From Brevibacillus borstelensis (GTDB lineage: Bacteria; Bacillota; Bacilli; Brevibacillales; Brevibacillaceae): a stretch of 64,000 nt of DNA. The position numbers and the translations under genes were made by a program. The stretch lies in contig NZ_RHHO01000002.1 in assembly GCF_003710865.1 (NCBI RefSeq), forward strand, positions 1 through 64,000, given 5' to 3'. Below, piece by piece: positions 1 to 9,955 of this stretch. The notes under the pieces were generated by a model. That model saw only the letters and a list, made by a program, of their open reading frames with translations, did not search any database and was not told where the DNA came from. The first letter of the stretch is position 1; each line of letters starts with the position of its first letter.

Positions 1-34
1 CGCCCCCTCCTACTCGATTGTCCCGGGTCCAATG

Positions 35-64
35 TTGTCAAATCAGCTCATGTTTTGTTATAAA
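35..64 (+). promoter_or_regulatory. Probable sigma-A promoter of dprA
   Basis: A -35 box TTGTCA (35-40) is followed after 18 bases by TATAAA (59-64), preceded by an extended -10 TG (56-57). The predicted start of transcription is about 110 bases before dprA. No gene is visible in bases 1-178; the end of the upstream gene lies outside the window. Promoter activity is inferred from sequence only. Confidence 0.5.
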
Positions 65-178
65 AGCTCCGACAAACGTCGACTACTAGAAAAAAACGCA
101 TATCCAGGTTTTCTAGAGTGACTCTCTGTCTCTTTGTAAAATTAATGAAAAAGGGGCTCAAGGGAGAGTGGAGAAGGG

Positions 179-1303
179 ATGACACCTGTCGGAAACGAAG
201 AAGAGATTGCCTGGTATTGCGGGCTTGTGGGCATTCCGGGGCTGGGAAGAAAAAGGCTTCGAGAGTTATATGAGAAGCATGGGTCATTTACGGCAGTGGG
301 CAAAGGGTGGCGTCAGGTTGCGGCAGAAGCCGGATTCCCCGTCAAGCTGATCGGAGCGGGAGTAGAACGGCTGAGCGGAGTGCATTCAGAAAGACGTCTG
401 ACTTTTTTAAGACAAAACGGTATCGGTGTGATCGGATGCTGGGAAGAGGTGTTTCCTCCTCTGCTGCGAAACATTTCCGATCCCCCGCTTGCACTCTTTT
501 ACAAAGGAAATATCGAATTGATCGTCGGGCCTGCGATTGGCATTGTCGGGTCCAGAAAGCCAACGCCCTACGGCCGGGCCGCTTGCGCACAACTGGTCAA
601 GGAGCTTTGTGGCGAAGGTCTGGTTATCGTCTCCGGTCTTGCTCACGGGATTGATGCAGAGGCGCATCGGACTGCCCTGCGGATGAAAGGAGCGACAATC
701 GGCGTATTGGGATGCGGCATCGACGTCGTTTACCCTGCCGCCCACCGTCCCTTGTTCCGAGAGGTTGAATCCGCAGGCCTGCTTGTCTCCGAGTATCCGC
801 CGGGTGTGCCGCCGGTACCTGGCCTGTTTCCCGAGCGCAACCGGATTATCAGCGGTTTAAGTGTAGGGACAGTGGTCGTTGAGGCGGCGGAGAGGAGCGG
901 GTCGTTGGTTACAGCGGATTGTGCGCTCGAGCAGGGGCGAGAGGTTTTTGCTGTGCCCGGACCCATATTTTCTGAGGTAAGCGCTGGGCCGAATAACTTG
1001 GTGAAACAAGGTGCAAAGCTAGTAACAGGCATTGAAGATGTTCTCGATGAGCTGCCACCTTATTGGAAAGCGGTCATTGCGAGCAAGAAAAAGGGTTCGG
1101 GTGCTTTCGCGGACGAGAAAGTCGCACTGGATGACGAGGAACAACGGCTTTTTCAGCATATCCGCCACGAACCGATCCATATGGATGAAGTAGGCCGACG
1201 TCTTTCCGGGGCTGATCAGGCCTGCTTGTTTCGGACATTACTAAAGCTGGAAAGTAAAAATGTGATTGCCAGCCTACCGGGAGGATATTATGTGAGACGA
1301 TAG
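179..1303 (+). CDS. dprA: DNA-processing protein DprA (Smf)
   Basis: 374-residue DprA, the cytoplasmic loader that places RecA on incoming single-stranded DNA during transformation. An N-terminal SAM-like helical region (about 8-60) precedes the Rossmann-like core with GSRKP (124-128), VSGLAHGID (151-159) and FPERNRIISGLS (217-228). A C-terminal winged-helix-like domain (about 320-374) follows. The length fits the long form of the family with all three regions. The ATG at 179 is preceded by a purine-rich GGAGA stretch. It sits directly before topA, as in Bacillus. Presence of dprA does not by itself show competence, because the gene is near universal. Family assignment is certain; role in this organism is inferred. 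Confidence 0.97.
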   Translation: MTPVGNEEEIAWYCGLVGIPGLGRKRLRELYEKHGSFTAVGKGWRQVAAEAGFPVKLIGAGVERLSGVHSERRLTFLRQNGIGVIGCWEEVFPPLLRNISDPPLALFYKGNIELIVGPAIGIVGSRKPTPYGRAACAQLVKELCGEGLVIVSGLAHGIDAEAHRTALRMKGATIGVLGCGIDVVYPAAHRPLFREVESAGLLVSEYPPGVPPVPGLFPERNRIISGLSVGTVVVEAAERSGSLVTADCALEQGREVFAVPGPIFSEVSAGPNNLVKQGAKLVTGIEDVLDELPPYWKAVIASKKKGSGAFADEKVALDDEEQRLFQHIRHEPIHMDEVGRRLSGADQACLFRTLLKLESKNVIASLPGGYYVRR

Positions 1304-1357
1304 TCACTTTCTCCCGGAATCGCTGGAATCCTCCCGAAGCCTTCATGCTTCAAGTGT

Positions 1358-1387
1358 TTGACAAATCGGATAAGCATATTTAATAAT
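1358..1387 (+). promoter_or_regulatory. Probable sigma-A promoter of topA
   Basis: A perfect -35 TTGACA (1358-1363) is followed after 17 bases by TAATAA (1381-1386; TAATAAT with the next base). It lies in the 118-base dprA-topA gap, which also holds a short GAAGC/GCTTC hairpin (1336-1351) without a T-run. topA may therefore be transcribed independently of dprA. Confidence 0.5.
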
Positions 1388-1421
1388 AGGGGAGATTCCT
1401 TACAGAAAGGGGAGGAAAAAG

Positions 1422-3500
1422 ATGGCTGACACGCTAGTGATTGTCGAATCCCCGGCGAAAGCAAAAACAATTGGAAAATATTTGGGAAGCAAATATATAG
1501 TGAAAGCGTCCATGGGCCATGTACGCGACCTCCCAAAAAGCCAAATGGGCGTTGATGTTAATCAGCAGTTTCAACCGAAATACATAACCATTCGCGGCAA
1601 AGGCGACGTTTTGAAAACCTTGAAGGACGCTGCGAAAAAAGTGAAAAAAGTCTATCTCGCAGCCGACCCGGACCGCGAAGGGGAGGCCATCGCCTGGCAC
1701 CTGGCTCAATATCTTGGCCTTGATATGAACCAGCCTCTGCGGGTTGTTTTCAATGAAATCACGAAAGACGCCATCAAGGAGGCTTTCAAGCATCCTCGCC
1801 ATATCAATATGGACCTGGTGAATGCCCAGCAGGCGAGACGAATTCTGGACCGTCTCGTCGGCTACAATATCAGCCCGATACTTTGGAAAAAGATCCGCAA
1901 AGGATTGAGCGCAGGGCGGGTTCAAACTGTCACTGTCAAGATGATTGTGGATCGGGAAAGAGAAATTCAACAGTTTATTCCCGAAGAGTATTGGACGATC
2001 AGCAGCATGTTAATCAGCAAAGGAAAAGTTTTTGAAGCCAAATTTTACGGGATTGGCGACGAAAAAACAGAGTTGAAGTCCGAAGCCGACGTCAAACAGG
2101 TGATCGAGCAGATCGGCAATCATCCTTACCTGGTGAAAAAGGTGACCAAGCGGGAAAGAAAGCGAAATCCGGCTCCGCCTTTTATTACCAGCTCGCTTCA
2201 GCAGGAAGCGGCTCGGAAGCTGAATTTTCGAACAGCCAAAACGATGAGGATTGCCCAAGAGCTATACGAAGGGATTGACCTGGGCAACAAAGAGGGAGCG
2301 GTAGGTCTAATTACCTACATGCGTACGGATTCCACGCGAATTTCCGTGACTGCTCAAAATGAAGCAAAAGAGTACATCCTGGAGAATTTCGGTGCAGACT
2401 ACATATTGACGGAACAGAGAACACAAGCGAAAAACGAGAACGCTCAGGATGCTCACGAAGCGATTCGCCCGACTTCCGTGCTGCGGACGCCCGACCAGTT
2501 GAAAGAGGTCCTCAGTCGGGATCAGCTCCGCTTGTACCGCTTGATCTGGGAGCGCTTCCTGGCGAGCCAGATGGCTTCCGCCGTTTTGGATACGATGAGT
2601 GTGGATATTGATGTAAACGGGGTGACCTTCCGCGCCACCGGCTCCAAGGTAAAATTCCCCGGATTCATGAAGGTATATATAGAAGGAAGCGACGACAATA
2701 AAGAGGAAGAATCATTCCTGCCTCCAATTGAAGAAGGAGAATCCCTTGAATTGAAGGAGATCGAGCCCACCCAGCACTTCACCCAGCCTCCTCCGCGCTA
2801 TTCGGAAGCAAGGCTGATCAAGACGCTGGAGGAGCAAGGAATCGGACGTCCTTCCACTTATGCTCCAACACTCGAAACCATTCAAAAGCGTGGCTACGTT
2901 GCCTTAGAGGAGAAACGCTTTCTGCCGACAGAACTCGGAGAGCTCGTCGTTACCATGATCGAGGAGTTCTTTCCGGAGATTGTCGATGTTGAATTTACGG
3001 CAAATATGGAATCGGATCTGGACGGAGTCGAAGAAGGTATTGCAGATTGGGTAAAGGTGCTGGACCAGTTTTATCAAGACTTTGCAAAACGGTTGTCAGT
3101 CGCTGAAGAACAGATGGAAGAAGTCGAGATCAAAGATGAAGAATCAGACGAGTTCTGTGAGCTGTGCGGAAGCGTCATGGTTTACAAGCTCGGACGTTTC
3201 GGGAAGTTTCTCGCTTGCTCCGGGTTCCCGGACTGCAGGAATACCAAGCCGATTGTCAAAGAAATCGGCGTAAAGTGCCCAAACTGTGAAACCGGATCGA
3301 TTATCGAACGTAAATCCAAGAAGAACCGTATTTTCTATGGATGCAACCGATATCCAGACTGTGATTTCGTCTCTTGGGATAAACCGATTGCACGTCCTTG
3401 CCCGAAATGCAGCAGCCTGCTGGTCGAAAAGAAACGCAAGAAGCAGGGCGTCAGCGTGGTGTGCACCAATTGCGATTACCAGGAAGAAGCAGATTCCTAA
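1422..3500 (+). CDS. topA: DNA topoisomerase I (type IA)
   Basis: 692-residue omega protein that relaxes negative supercoils. The N-terminal Toprim domain shows the acidic residues E9 and D82-P-D84-R-E86. The catalytic tyrosine is Y299 in the YMRTDS motif. The C-terminus carries three Topo_C zinc-ribbon repeats, starting CELCG, CPNC and CPKC, each with four cysteines, in roughly the last 120 residues. The length matches the Bacillus enzyme. The start ATG follows GGAGG (1411-1415) at six bases. It lies between dprA and trmFO, the usual Bacilli order. Confidence 0.98.
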   Translation: MADTLVIVESPAKAKTIGKYLGSKYIVKASMGHVRDLPKSQMGVDVNQQFQPKYITIRGKGDVLKTLKDAAKKVKKVYLAADPDREGEAIAWHLAQYLGLDMNQPLRVVFNEITKDAIKEAFKHPRHINMDLVNAQQARRILDRLVGYNISPILWKKIRKGLSAGRVQTVTVKMIVDREREIQQFIPEEYWTISSMLISKGKVFEAKFYGIGDEKTELKSEADVKQVIEQIGNHPYLVKKVTKRERKRNPAPPFITSSLQQEAARKLNFRTAKTMRIAQELYEGIDLGNKEGAVGLITYMRTDSTRISVTAQNEAKEYILENFGADYILTEQRTQAKNENAQDAHEAIRPTSVLRTPDQLKEVLSRDQLRLYRLIWERFLASQMASAVLDTMSVDIDVNGVTFRATGSKVKFPGFMKVYIEGSDDNKEEESFLPPIEEGESLELKEIEPTQHFTQPPPRYSEARLIKTLEEQGIGRPSTYAPTLETIQKRGYVALEEKRFLPTELGELVVTMIEEFFPEIVDVEFTANMESDLDGVEEGIADWVKVLDQFYQDFAKRLSVAEEQMEEVEIKDEESDEFCELCGSVMVYKLGRFGKFLACSGFPDCRNTKPIVKEIGVKCPNCETGSIIERKSKKNRIFYGCNRYPDCDFVSWDKPIARPCPKCSSLLVEKKRKKQGVSVVCTNCDYQEEADS

Positions 3501-3533
3501 GCGGATTCCTGAGAACGTATGGAGGATAACAGC

Positions 3534-4856
3534 ATGACAAAACAACCGTATGTAACTGTGGTCGGCGCCGGGCTTGCAGGAAGTGAAGCAGCCTGGCAGA
3601 TCGCCGAATCGGGTGTACACGTCAAACTGTACGAAATGCGCCCGACAAAGCAGACGCCGGCCCATCATACCGATAAATTTGCCGAACTCGTTTGCAGCAA
3701 CTCTTTGCGTGCCAACTCGCTGACCAATGCAGTAGGTGTGTTAAAGGAAGAAATGCGCCGATTCGAATCTGTCATCATTGGCGCTGCGGATAAATGTGCC
3801 GTACCTGCTGGCGGGGCGCTGGCAGTCGATCGGCATGAATTTGCCCAGTATGTGACCGACGCTGTGCGGAACCATCCGCTGATTGAAGTAATGACAGAAG
3901 AAGTTTCAGAGATCCCGGACGGTATCGTCGTAATTGCGACGGGACCGCTTACCTCGCCCGCTTTGTCTGAAAGGCTCAAGTCTTTGACAGGAGAGGAGTA
4001 CCTGTACTTTTACGATGCAGCTGCTCCCATTATTGAGAAAGATTCCATCGACATGGAGAAGGTCTTTGTGGCTTCGCGCTATGACAAAGGCGAAGCCGCG
4101 TACCTCAACTGCCCGATGTCGGAGGAGGAATTCAACCGCTTCTACGATGCCCTGATCGAAGCCGAGGCTGTTCCGCTCAAGGATTTTGAGAAGGAAATTT
4201 TCTTTGAGGGCTGCATGCCGATCGAGGTTATGGCAAAAAGAGGCCGTCAAACGATGCTGTTTGGCCCGTTAAAGCCTGTCGGACTGATCGATCCGCGCAC
4301 CGGAAAACAGCCGTATGCGGTAGTGCAGCTTCGTCAGGACAACAGTGCGGCAACCCTTTACAACATCGTCGGATTCCAGACGCATCTGAAATGGCCGGAA
4401 CAAAAACGCGTCTTTTCGATGATTCCAGGTCTAGAGAACTGCGAGATCATCCGCTACGGCGTCATGCATCGGAATACGTTTATCAATTCCCCTAAGCTGT
4501 TGAAGCCGACCTATCAGTACAAGGACCGGGATACACTGTTTTTTGCGGGACAGATGACTGGTGTGGAAGGTTACGTAGAATCGGCCGCGTCGGGCTTGCT
4601 TGCTGGACTGAATGCTGCCAGACTGGCAAAAGGCGAGGAATTGCTCGTACTGCCTCCGGAAACGATCATGGGCAGCATGGCACGCTACATCACGACAACC
4701 GATCCAAACAATTTCCAACCGATGAATGCCAACTTTGGGCTGGTGCCGGAACTCGAGAAGCGCATTCGCAATAAACGGGAGAAAAACGAAAAGCTCGCTG
4801 AGCGGGCGCTAGACACAATTCAGAATTTTACACAAAAACGACACAAATTAGGTTGA
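3534..4856 (+). CDS. trmFO: Methylenetetrahydrofolate-tRNA-(uracil-5-)-methyltransferase TrmFO
   Basis: 440-residue flavoprotein that makes ribothymidine at position 54 of tRNA using methylene-THF and FADH2. The N-terminus is a dinucleotide-binding fold ([10 protein letters not shown], residues 11-20). C54 in LVCSNSLR corresponds to the flavin/substrate-adduct cysteine known in the family, and a second conserved cysteine sits in FEGCMPIE. An in-frame ATG exists at 3519, but the ribosome site GGAGGA (3521-3526) lies between the two ATGs and is seven bases from 3534, so 3534 is chosen. The gene was formerly called gid. Cytoplasmic; immediately downstream of topA. Confidence 0.97.
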   Translation: MTKQPYVTVVGAGLAGSEAAWQIAESGVHVKLYEMRPTKQTPAHHTDKFAELVCSNSLRANSLTNAVGVLKEEMRRFESVIIGAADKCAVPAGGALAVDRHEFAQYVTDAVRNHPLIEVMTEEVSEIPDGIVVIATGPLTSPALSERLKSLTGEEYLYFYDAAAPIIEKDSIDMEKVFVASRYDKGEAAYLNCPMSEEEFNRFYDALIEAEAVPLKDFEKEIFFEGCMPIEVMAKRGRQTMLFGPLKPVGLIDPRTGKQPYAVVQLRQDNSAATLYNIVGFQTHLKWPEQKRVFSMIPGLENCEIIRYGVMHRNTFINSPKLLKPTYQYKDRDTLFFAGQMTGVEGYVESAASGLLAGLNAARLAKGEELLVLPPETIMGSMARYITTTDPNNFQPMNANFGLVPELEKRIRNKREKNEKLAERALDTIQNFTQKRHKLG

Positions 4857-4882
4857 TATCAGATTTTTGGCTATGTTACTAT
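4853..4882 (+). promoter_or_regulatory. Probable sigma-A promoter of xerC-hslV-hslU-codY
   Basis: TTGATA (4853-4858) overlaps the trmFO stop codon. After 18 bases comes TACTAT (4877-4882) with an extended TG (4874-4875). It would start transcription about 25 bases before xerC, giving the four-gene unit that ends at the terminator at 8719-8749. Confidence 0.5.
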
Positions 4883-4911
4883 ATAGGTGCCTTTGAGGAG
4901 GTGCGCGTCAG

Positions 4912-5853
4912 ATGGACAATTCACAGCAAATATCCACGGAAATTGATATGTTTGTGGACTATTTGCGTGTCGAAAAAAACGCCTCTACTCATACGGTGAA
5001 GCATTACGTGGCAGATATCAGCGAATTCGTCGCCTTTATGGAACAGCACCAAATCCCTGTATTTGCTGCTGTTTCTTATTTGCACGGCCGCTCCTTTCTC
5101 GCTCATTTGGCTAAAAAGGGTCTATCGCGGCGCAGCATCGCCCGCAAGCTGTCCAGTTTGCGAAGTCTGTACCGTTTTTTGTTAAGGGAAGGTCAACTGG
5201 CGCAAAATCCGTTTCAATTGGTATCGACACCAAAAGTGGAGAAGAAACTGCCATCCTTCCTGTATCCGAACGAAATCCAATCGTTTTTTGACCTGCCTGA
5301 CACTTCGACCCCACTTGGCATGCGGGATCGGCTCATTTTCGAGCTGTTGTATGCAAGTGGGATTCGCGTGTCGGAGCTGGTAACACTAACATTGGAAGCG
5401 GTAAACCCAAGCATGGGGATTGCTCTTGTTTACGGGAAGGGTGCGAAGGAGAGATATGTTCCAATCGGCAGTTATGCGTGCGACATTCTTCGGCAATACC
5501 TAGATAATGGAAGGAAGAAGCTTCTTGCCGGCAAGGCTGACCACGGGTACCTTCTTCTCAATTATCGCGGGGAGCCGCTCTCCGACCGCAGTGTCCGCCG
5601 TATCGTCGACAAGCATGTGGAGGCCCACGCGCTCAGTCTGCGCGTATCGCCGCATACGTTTCGCCACACATTTGCTACCCATCTCCTGAATGGAGGTGCG
5701 GATTTGCGTACGGTGCAGGAACTGCTTGGTCACGTCAATATTTCGACAACCCAGGTGTACACGCATGTGACCAAGGAACGGTTGCGCCACGTTTACGACG
5801 CAGCCCATCCACGTGCGGGTCATTCCCGTCCAGGATCGGCCGGAAGTACATAA
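4912..5853 (+). CDS. xerC: Site-specific tyrosine recombinase XerC (CodV)
   Basis: 313-residue tyrosine recombinase that with XerD resolves chromosome dimers at dif. The N-terminal SAM-like core-binding domain spans about 8-95 and the catalytic domain about 115-295. The full catalytic set is visible: R152, K176, H248, R251, H274 and the nucleophile Y283. The length is slightly above the usual 295-305 because of a short Gly/Ser/Arg-rich tail after residue 298. GGAGG (4897-4901) precedes the ATG. First gene of the xerC-hslV-hslU-codY unit, the same order as codVWXY of B. subtilis. Confidence 0.97.
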   Translation: MDNSQQISTEIDMFVDYLRVEKNASTHTVKHYVADISEFVAFMEQHQIPVFAAVSYLHGRSFLAHLAKKGLSRRSIARKLSSLRSLYRFLLREGQLAQNPFQLVSTPKVEKKLPSFLYPNEIQSFFDLPDTSTPLGMRDRLIFELLYASGIRVSELVTLTLEAVNPSMGIALVYGKGAKERYVPIGSYACDILRQYLDNGRKKLLAGKADHGYLLLNYRGEPLSDRSVRRIVDKHVEAHALSLRVSPHTFRHTFATHLLNGGADLRTVQELLGHVNISTTQVYTHVTKERLRHVYDAAHPRAGHSRPGSAGST

Positions 5854-5869
5854 GCGGGAGGAATCTGCA

Positions 5870-6412
5870 ATGGAACAGTTTCATGCTACTACAATTTTTG
5901 CCATACACCATAACGGAGAAGCGGCCATGGCTGGCGACGGTCAAGTCACGTTCGGCAACAGCATGGTAATGAAGCACGGCGCTAAAAAAGTAAGACGGTT
6001 GTATCGCGGTGAGGTGCTGGCCGGTTTTGCCGGCTCGGTAGCAGACGCGATCACCCTGTTTGAAAAGTTTGAAGCAAAGCTGGAGGAGTACCACGGCAAT
6101 CTGCAAAGAGCTGCTGTGGAACTGGCAAAGGAATGGCGAATGGACAAAGTCCTCAGGAGATTGGAAGCGATGATGATCGTTTGCAACAAAAATAATCTGC
6201 TTTTGATCTCTGGAAACGGCGAAATCATCGAGCCGGACGACGGTATTCTAGCCATTGGGTCAGGAGGAAGCTTTGCGCTTGCTGCAGGCAGGGCGTTGAA
6301 ACGGTATGCGCCGCATCTGAGTGCGAGAGAGATTGCCGAAGCTTCTTTGCGGACAGCTGCTGAGATTTGCGTATTCACCAACGACAATCTCGTTGTCGAC
6401 GAGATGAAGTGA
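5870..6412 (+). CDS. hslV: ATP-dependent protease peptidase subunit HslV (ClpQ)
   Basis: 180-residue proteasome-like peptidase that forms the HslVU complex with the next gene. The reading frame stays open to an ATG at 5813 inside xerC, but GGGAGG at 5855-5860 and family length support the ATG at 5870. The mature-type motif [10 protein letters not shown] begins at residue 7, aligning with the catalytic N-terminal threonine of E. coli HslV. The preceding MEQFHA would be a six-residue propeptide. The B. subtilis protein is reported to use an N-terminal serine; no serine is present at that place here. [10 protein letters not shown] and GSGG segments are conserved. Confidence 0.95.
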   Translation: MEQFHATTIFAIHHNGEAAMAGDGQVTFGNSMVMKHGAKKVRRLYRGEVLAGFAGSVADAITLFEKFEAKLEEYHGNLQRAAVELAKEWRMDKVLRRLEAMMIVCNKNNLLLISGNGEIIEPDDGILAIGSGGSFALAAGRALKRYAPHLSAREIAEASLRTAAEICVFTNDNLVVDEMK

Positions 6413-6431
6413 AAGGAAGGGAGGACTCCTG

Positions 6432-7826
6432 GTGCTGAGCCTTGAACAATTAACCCCGCGTAAGATTGTAGAGCATCTGGACAAATACATCGTCGGACAA
6501 GGTCAAGCCAAAAAAGCGATAGCCGTGGCCTTGCGCAACCGATATCGCCGGAACATGCTTCCGGAGCATATGAGGGATGAAGTCATACCGAAAAACATCC
6601 TGATGATCGGGCCGACAGGTGTGGGGAAGACAGAAATCGCTCGCAGGATTGCCAAATTGACGGGCGCGCCTTTTATCAAGGTCGAGGCCACCAAATTTAC
6701 GGAAGTCGGATACGTAGGCCGTGACGTAGAGTCGATGGTTCGGGATTTGATAGAGGCAGCAATCCGCACTGTAAAACAGGAGAAGATGGAATCCGTAAAG
6801 GAAAAGGCCGAGAAACTGGCCAACGAGGCCATCGTAAATATCCTCGTTCCAACGCGAAAGCAGCAGCAGTCATTTAAAAACCCGCTGGAAATGTTGTTCG
6901 GAGGCGGACAACAGCAACAGCAATCATCTGAACCCGAGGACGTTTCCATTGAACAGCAGCGACGTCAGGTTAAGTGGCAGCTGGAGGCTGGACAACTGGA
7001 AGATCAGATGATTGAGATCGATGTGGAGGACCAATCCCCCTCCATGTTTGATATGTTCCAGGTTCCGGGTACAGAACAAATGGGGATGCAAATGCAGGAT
7101 ATGTTGGGCAATCTTTTGCCGAAGCGGACGAAGAAGAGAAAATTGCGAATTAAAGATGCACGAAAGGTATTAATTCAGCAAGAAGCGCAAAAACTGGTGG
7201 ATATGGATGAAGTCACGCAGGAGTCGATTCGGCGTGCCGAGAACCACGGCATCATCTTTATTGATGAAATCGACAAGATCGCCGGCAAGGATGGGAGAGG
7301 CCCCGACGTATCGCGTGAAGGTGTGCAGCGAGACATCCTGCCCATCGTGGAAGGCTCTACCGTGATGACAAAATACGGTCCCGTAAAGACTGACTTTGTT
7401 TTGTTTATCGCAGCTGGCGCTTTCCACATCGCCAAACCGTCCGATTTGATTCCGGAGCTGCAGGGACGTTTTCCGATCCGGGTCGAGCTCACCAGCTTGC
7501 GGGTGGAGGATTTCGTCAGGATTTTGACGGAACCGAAAAATGCGCTGTTGAAGCAATACATCGCTCTTCTCGAAACAGAAGGGATTCGGGTCGATTTTAC
7601 CCCGGATGCCATTTCGGAGATTGCCCGATTGGCCGCAGAAGTGAATCAGTCAACCGACAACATCGGTGCGAGACGGCTTCACACCCTGTTGGAAAAGCTT
7701 TTGGAAGACCTTTCTTTTGAGGCCCCTGACATTCATCTGGATGTGGTGCAGATCACGCCTGAGTATGTGCGTGAAAAGCTTGGCTCTATCGTTGGCAACA
7801 AGGACTTGAGCCAATACATCCTATAA
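6432..7826 (+). CDS. hslU: ATP-dependent protease ATPase subunit HslU (ClpY)
   Basis: 464-residue AAA+ unfoldase that feeds substrates to HslV. Walker A GPTGVGKT is at 60-67 and Walker B IIFIDEID at about 274-281. Between them lies the I-domain, which here contains a glutamine-rich stretch ([10 protein letters not shown] around residue 160). The C-terminal tail ending LSQYIL matches the segment that docks into HslV. The start is GTG with GGGAGG (6419-6424) seven bases upstream; the gene starts 19 bases after hslV ends, so the two are translated together. Confidence 0.97.
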   Translation: MLSLEQLTPRKIVEHLDKYIVGQGQAKKAIAVALRNRYRRNMLPEHMRDEVIPKNILMIGPTGVGKTEIARRIAKLTGAPFIKVEATKFTEVGYVGRDVESMVRDLIEAAIRTVKQEKMESVKEKAEKLANEAIVNILVPTRKQQQSFKNPLEMLFGGGQQQQQSSEPEDVSIEQQRRQVKWQLEAGQLEDQMIEIDVEDQSPSMFDMFQVPGTEQMGMQMQDMLGNLLPKRTKKRKLRIKDARKVLIQQEAQKLVDMDEVTQESIRRAENHGIIFIDEIDKIAGKDGRGPDVSREGVQRDILPIVEGSTVMTKYGPVKTDFVLFIAAGAFHIAKPSDLIPELQGRFPIRVELTSLRVEDFVRILTEPKNALLKQYIALLETEGIRVDFTPDAISEIARLAAEVNQSTDNIGARRLHTLLEKLLEDLSFEAPDIHLDVVQITPEYVREKLGSIVGNKDLSQYIL

Positions 7827-7837
7827 AACATACGATG

Positions 7838-7850
7838 GTCAATTATTGAC
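7838..7850. promoter_or_regulatory. Inverted repeat GTCAAT-T-ATTGAC ahead of codY
   Basis: A perfect six-base inverted repeat with a one-base centre lies in the 39-base hslU-codY gap, immediately before the codY ribosome site. It does not match the known CodY box. It may be a protein operator or chance; no function is assigned. Confidence 0.3.
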
Positions 7851-7865
7851 TGGGAGGAAACCATA

Positions 7866-8645
7866 ATGGATCTGTTGTCAAAAACAAGAAGAATTAACCG
7901 TCTGCTGCAAAAGTCAGCGGGACACGCGGTCAATTTTAGTGAAATGGCCCAAGTATTAAGCGATGTAATTGAAGCAAATATTTTCGTGGTCAGTCGCAAG
8001 GGAAAACTGCTCGGTTTCTCGATCCACCAAGAAGTGGACAACGAGCGCATCCGTAAAATGCTCGAAGAACGCCGCTTCCCTGAAGAGTACAGCCTTGGCT
8101 TGCTCAAAGTGGAAGAGACGTCCGCAAACCTGGATGTGGACAGCCCGTACACCATTTTCCCAGTGGAGATGAAAGAAGTATTCCGCACAGGCTGGACGAC
8201 ATTGGTTCCGGTAATGGGCGGCGGTGATCGACTCGGTACCCTGATCCTTGGACGCGTCAACAACCCGTTTGTCGACGATGACCTGATTCTCGCAGAGGTA
8301 GGGGCAACTGTCGTCGGTATGGAAATTTTGCGTGAACGTTCCGAGGCAATTGAGGAAGAAGCACGCAGCAAAGCAGTTGTGCAAATGGCGATCGGTTCCC
8401 TGTCTTACAGTGAACTGGAGGCTGTTGAACATATTTTTGAGGAGCTGGAAGGAAAAGAAGGTCTTCTTGTCGCTTCGAAAATTGCAGACCGCGTGGGCAT
8501 TACCCGTTCTGTCATTGTAAATGCACTGCGGAAGCTGGAGAGTGCTGGCGTGATCGAATCCCGTTCCTTGGGTATGAAAGGGACCTTCATTAAGGTTCTG
8601 AATGAGAAGCTGCTTCCAGAACTGGAAAAGCTGAAAACTTCATGA
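7866..8645 (+). CDS. codY: GTP-sensing global transcriptional regulator CodY
   Basis: 259-residue dimeric repressor that senses GTP and branched-chain amino acids and controls stationary-phase, nitrogen and often motility genes. The N-terminal GAF ligand-binding domain covers about 1-155. The C-terminal winged helix is clear around residues 200-245 ([20 protein letters not shown] is the recognition region). The length equals that of the Bacillus protein. GGGAGG stands just before the ATG. It is the last gene of the xerC-hslVU unit and lies directly upstream of the flagellar operon, which it regulates in B. subtilis. Confidence 0.98.
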   Translation: MDLLSKTRRINRLLQKSAGHAVNFSEMAQVLSDVIEANIFVVSRKGKLLGFSIHQEVDNERIRKMLEERRFPEEYSLGLLKVEETSANLDVDSPYTIFPVEMKEVFRTGWTTLVPVMGGGDRLGTLILGRVNNPFVDDDLILAEVGATVVGMEILRERSEAIEEEARSKAVVQMAIGSLSYSELEAVEHIFEELEGKEGLLVASKIADRVGITRSVIVNALRKLESAGVIESRSLGMKGTFIKVLNEKLLPELEKLKTS

Positions 8646-8718
8646 CATTTTTTTGGCTCCAGGTAAGCGGGCTATGCAAATAAATAGGTTTCAAAGTGAA
8701 TATATAACGGGAATAGGT

Positions 8719-8749
8719 AAGGTGTAGCTAAACGTGCTACACCTTTTTT
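8719..8749 (+). terminator. Rho-independent terminator after codY
   Basis: GGTGTAGC (8721-8728) and GCTACACC (8736-8743) form a perfect eight-base stem (ten with flanking AA/TT) around a seven-base loop, followed by six T. It closes the xerC-codY unit. Confidence 0.92.
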
Positions 8750-8767
8750 CTAGGTATTTGTACCTAG
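8750..8767. repeat. Palindrome CTAGGTA-tttg-TACCTAG in the codY-flgB gap
   Basis: A perfect seven-base inverted repeat with a four-base centre abuts the T-run of the codY terminator. A partial direct repeat, TAGGTATTTGT (8751-8761) and TAGATATTTGT (starting 8765), overlaps it. It could be an operator or a second weak hairpin. The rest of the 417-base gap (8646-9062) is AT-rich and holds no gene that I can support. Confidence 0.4.
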
Positions 8768-8945
8768 ATATTTGTCGAAATTGGGGGAATTAAATCGAAA
8801 CGGTCAAAAATTATTAACTAAAAAAGCTAGTTTATTCAAATATATGTAAGGTTCTTTTACAATTTTCCATCACACTAACAAAAATAGGGAGCATCAGGGA
8901 TTTAGTCCCATTGAATCATTTTGTCACAACTTGTGAGAATAGGGC

Positions 8946-8974
8946 TTTTTTCGCCATAGCAGTTTTGCTATGAT
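8946..8974 (+). promoter_or_regulatory. Candidate promoter of the fla/che operon
   Basis: TATGAT (8969-8974) with an extended TG (8966-8967) forms a plausible sigma-A -10 element. The matching -35 at 17 bases is only a T-run (8946-8951). A perfect CACAA-c-TTGTG repeat (8925-8935) lies just upstream. I could not find a convincing SigD-type (TAAA-N15-GCCGATAT) sequence here. Transcription would begin about 80 bases before flgB. Confidence 0.35.
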
Positions 8975-9062
8975 TGAGTCGTATTCTTGTGTCGAATTAA
9001 CAGGAAAAAATGGAATATTTGTGGGAATGGAGCGAAAGCAAGATTGGGGGAGTTTGGAAAAA

Positions 9063-9476
9063 ATGCTAGTCAGTAACCATTTAGGAATCTTGGAGCGATC
9101 TTTGGACGCCGCTATGCTTCGACAAAGAACGATAGCCAACAACGTCGCTAACATTGACACCCCGCAATTTAAGAGCAAGCAGGTTGTGTTCGAAGACCTA
9201 CTGAAACAAGAGATGAATGGGGCTTCAGGACAACAAAAACTGCAGGCGTATCGTACTAATGCCCGGCATATCCCGTTTGCCGACAGCGGTTTGAATGTGG
9301 TGCCGAGAATTGTCTCCAACCCAGAGAACTTCGTTCAAAACAATGGCAATGACGTGGATCTTGAGTTTGAGATGAGCGAGTACGCCAAAAACCAGATCTG
9401 GTACAATGGGTTAACCCAATTGACTGCAGGGCATTTTCAAAAATTGCGCAGCGTAATTGAAGGCGGAGGTAGATAA
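9063..9476 (+). CDS. flgB: Flagellar basal-body rod protein FlgB
   Basis: 137-residue proximal rod protein exported through the flagellar secretion apparatus. The N-terminal rod motif with TIANNVANIDTPQFK is diagnostic. The frame is open from 8970, but the extra N-terminal residues are not part of the family, and GGGGGAG (9046-9052) precedes the ATG at 9063. The length is normal. It is the first gene of the fla/che operon. Confidence 0.95.
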   Translation: MLVSNHLGILERSLDAAMLRQRTIANNVANIDTPQFKSKQVVFEDLLKQEMNGASGQQKLQAYRTNARHIPFADSGLNVVPRIVSNPENFVQNNGNDVDLEFEMSEYAKNQIWYNGLTQLTAGHFQKLRSVIEGGGR

Positions 9477-9478
9477 GA

Positions 9479-9937
9479 ATGAGTTTGTTCCAAGGGCTTG
9501 ATACAAGCGCTTCCGCTCTGACTGCAAACCGGCTCAGACTGGATACAATTGCAGCGAACGTGGCCAACGCAAATACGACCCGCGCTACATTTGTAAACGG
9601 GGCTTGGCAGCCTTACAAAAGAAAAATGGTTGAGCTGTCCCCGAAAGCGCCCAGCCAGTCCTTCGACAGTGTACTGCAAGGAGCGATTGGCATGGTGTCC
9701 GGCAGAACGGAGCAGGGAGTGAGGGTAACGTCCATTCGCGAAGACAATACCCCATTTAAGCGGGTATACGATCCGACACATCCGGATGCGGATGCGGACG
9801 GATATGTTCTGATGCCGAATGTGGACATGATGAAGGAAATGGTCGATATGATTTCCGCATCGAGAGCTTATGAAGCGAACGTTACCATACTGAACGGTGC
9901 GAAGAGCATGATGATGAAAGCACTGGAAATCAAGTAG
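9479..9937 (+). CDS. flgC: Flagellar basal-body rod protein FlgC
   Basis: 152-residue rod protein that stacks on FlgB. It shows the N-terminal motif DTIAANVANANTT (about residues 22-34) and the C-terminal rod/hook motif MVDMISASRAYEANV that forms the coiled-coil core. It starts two bases after flgB stops, with GGAGG (9465-9469) inside the end of flgB. Confidence 0.97.
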   Translation: MSLFQGLDTSASALTANRLRLDTIAANVANANTTRATFVNGAWQPYKRKMVELSPKAPSQSFDSVLQGAIGMVSGRTEQGVRVTSIREDNTPFKRVYDPTHPDADADGYVLMPNVDMMKEMVDMISASRAYEANVTILNGAKSMMMKALEIK

Positions 9938-9955
9938 GGAAAGGAGTAAGAACGG

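Noticed and set aside
3519-3533. Upstream ATG of trmFO
   Set aside because: The ribosome site lies downstream of it, so it cannot be the main start.
8688-8714. SigB-like promoter GTTTCA-N15-GGGAAT after codY
   Set aside because: It fits 5 of 6 at each box, but the codY terminator begins five bases later, so it would drive no gene; probably chance.
8750-8960. CodY box search (AATTTTCWGAAAATT) upstream of flgB
   Set aside because: Only a half-like AATTTTCCATC at about 8859 is visible; too many mismatches.
8970-9062. Longer flgB N-terminus from 8970 or 9027
   Set aside because: Extra residues do not belong to FlgB, and the ribosome site fits 9063.
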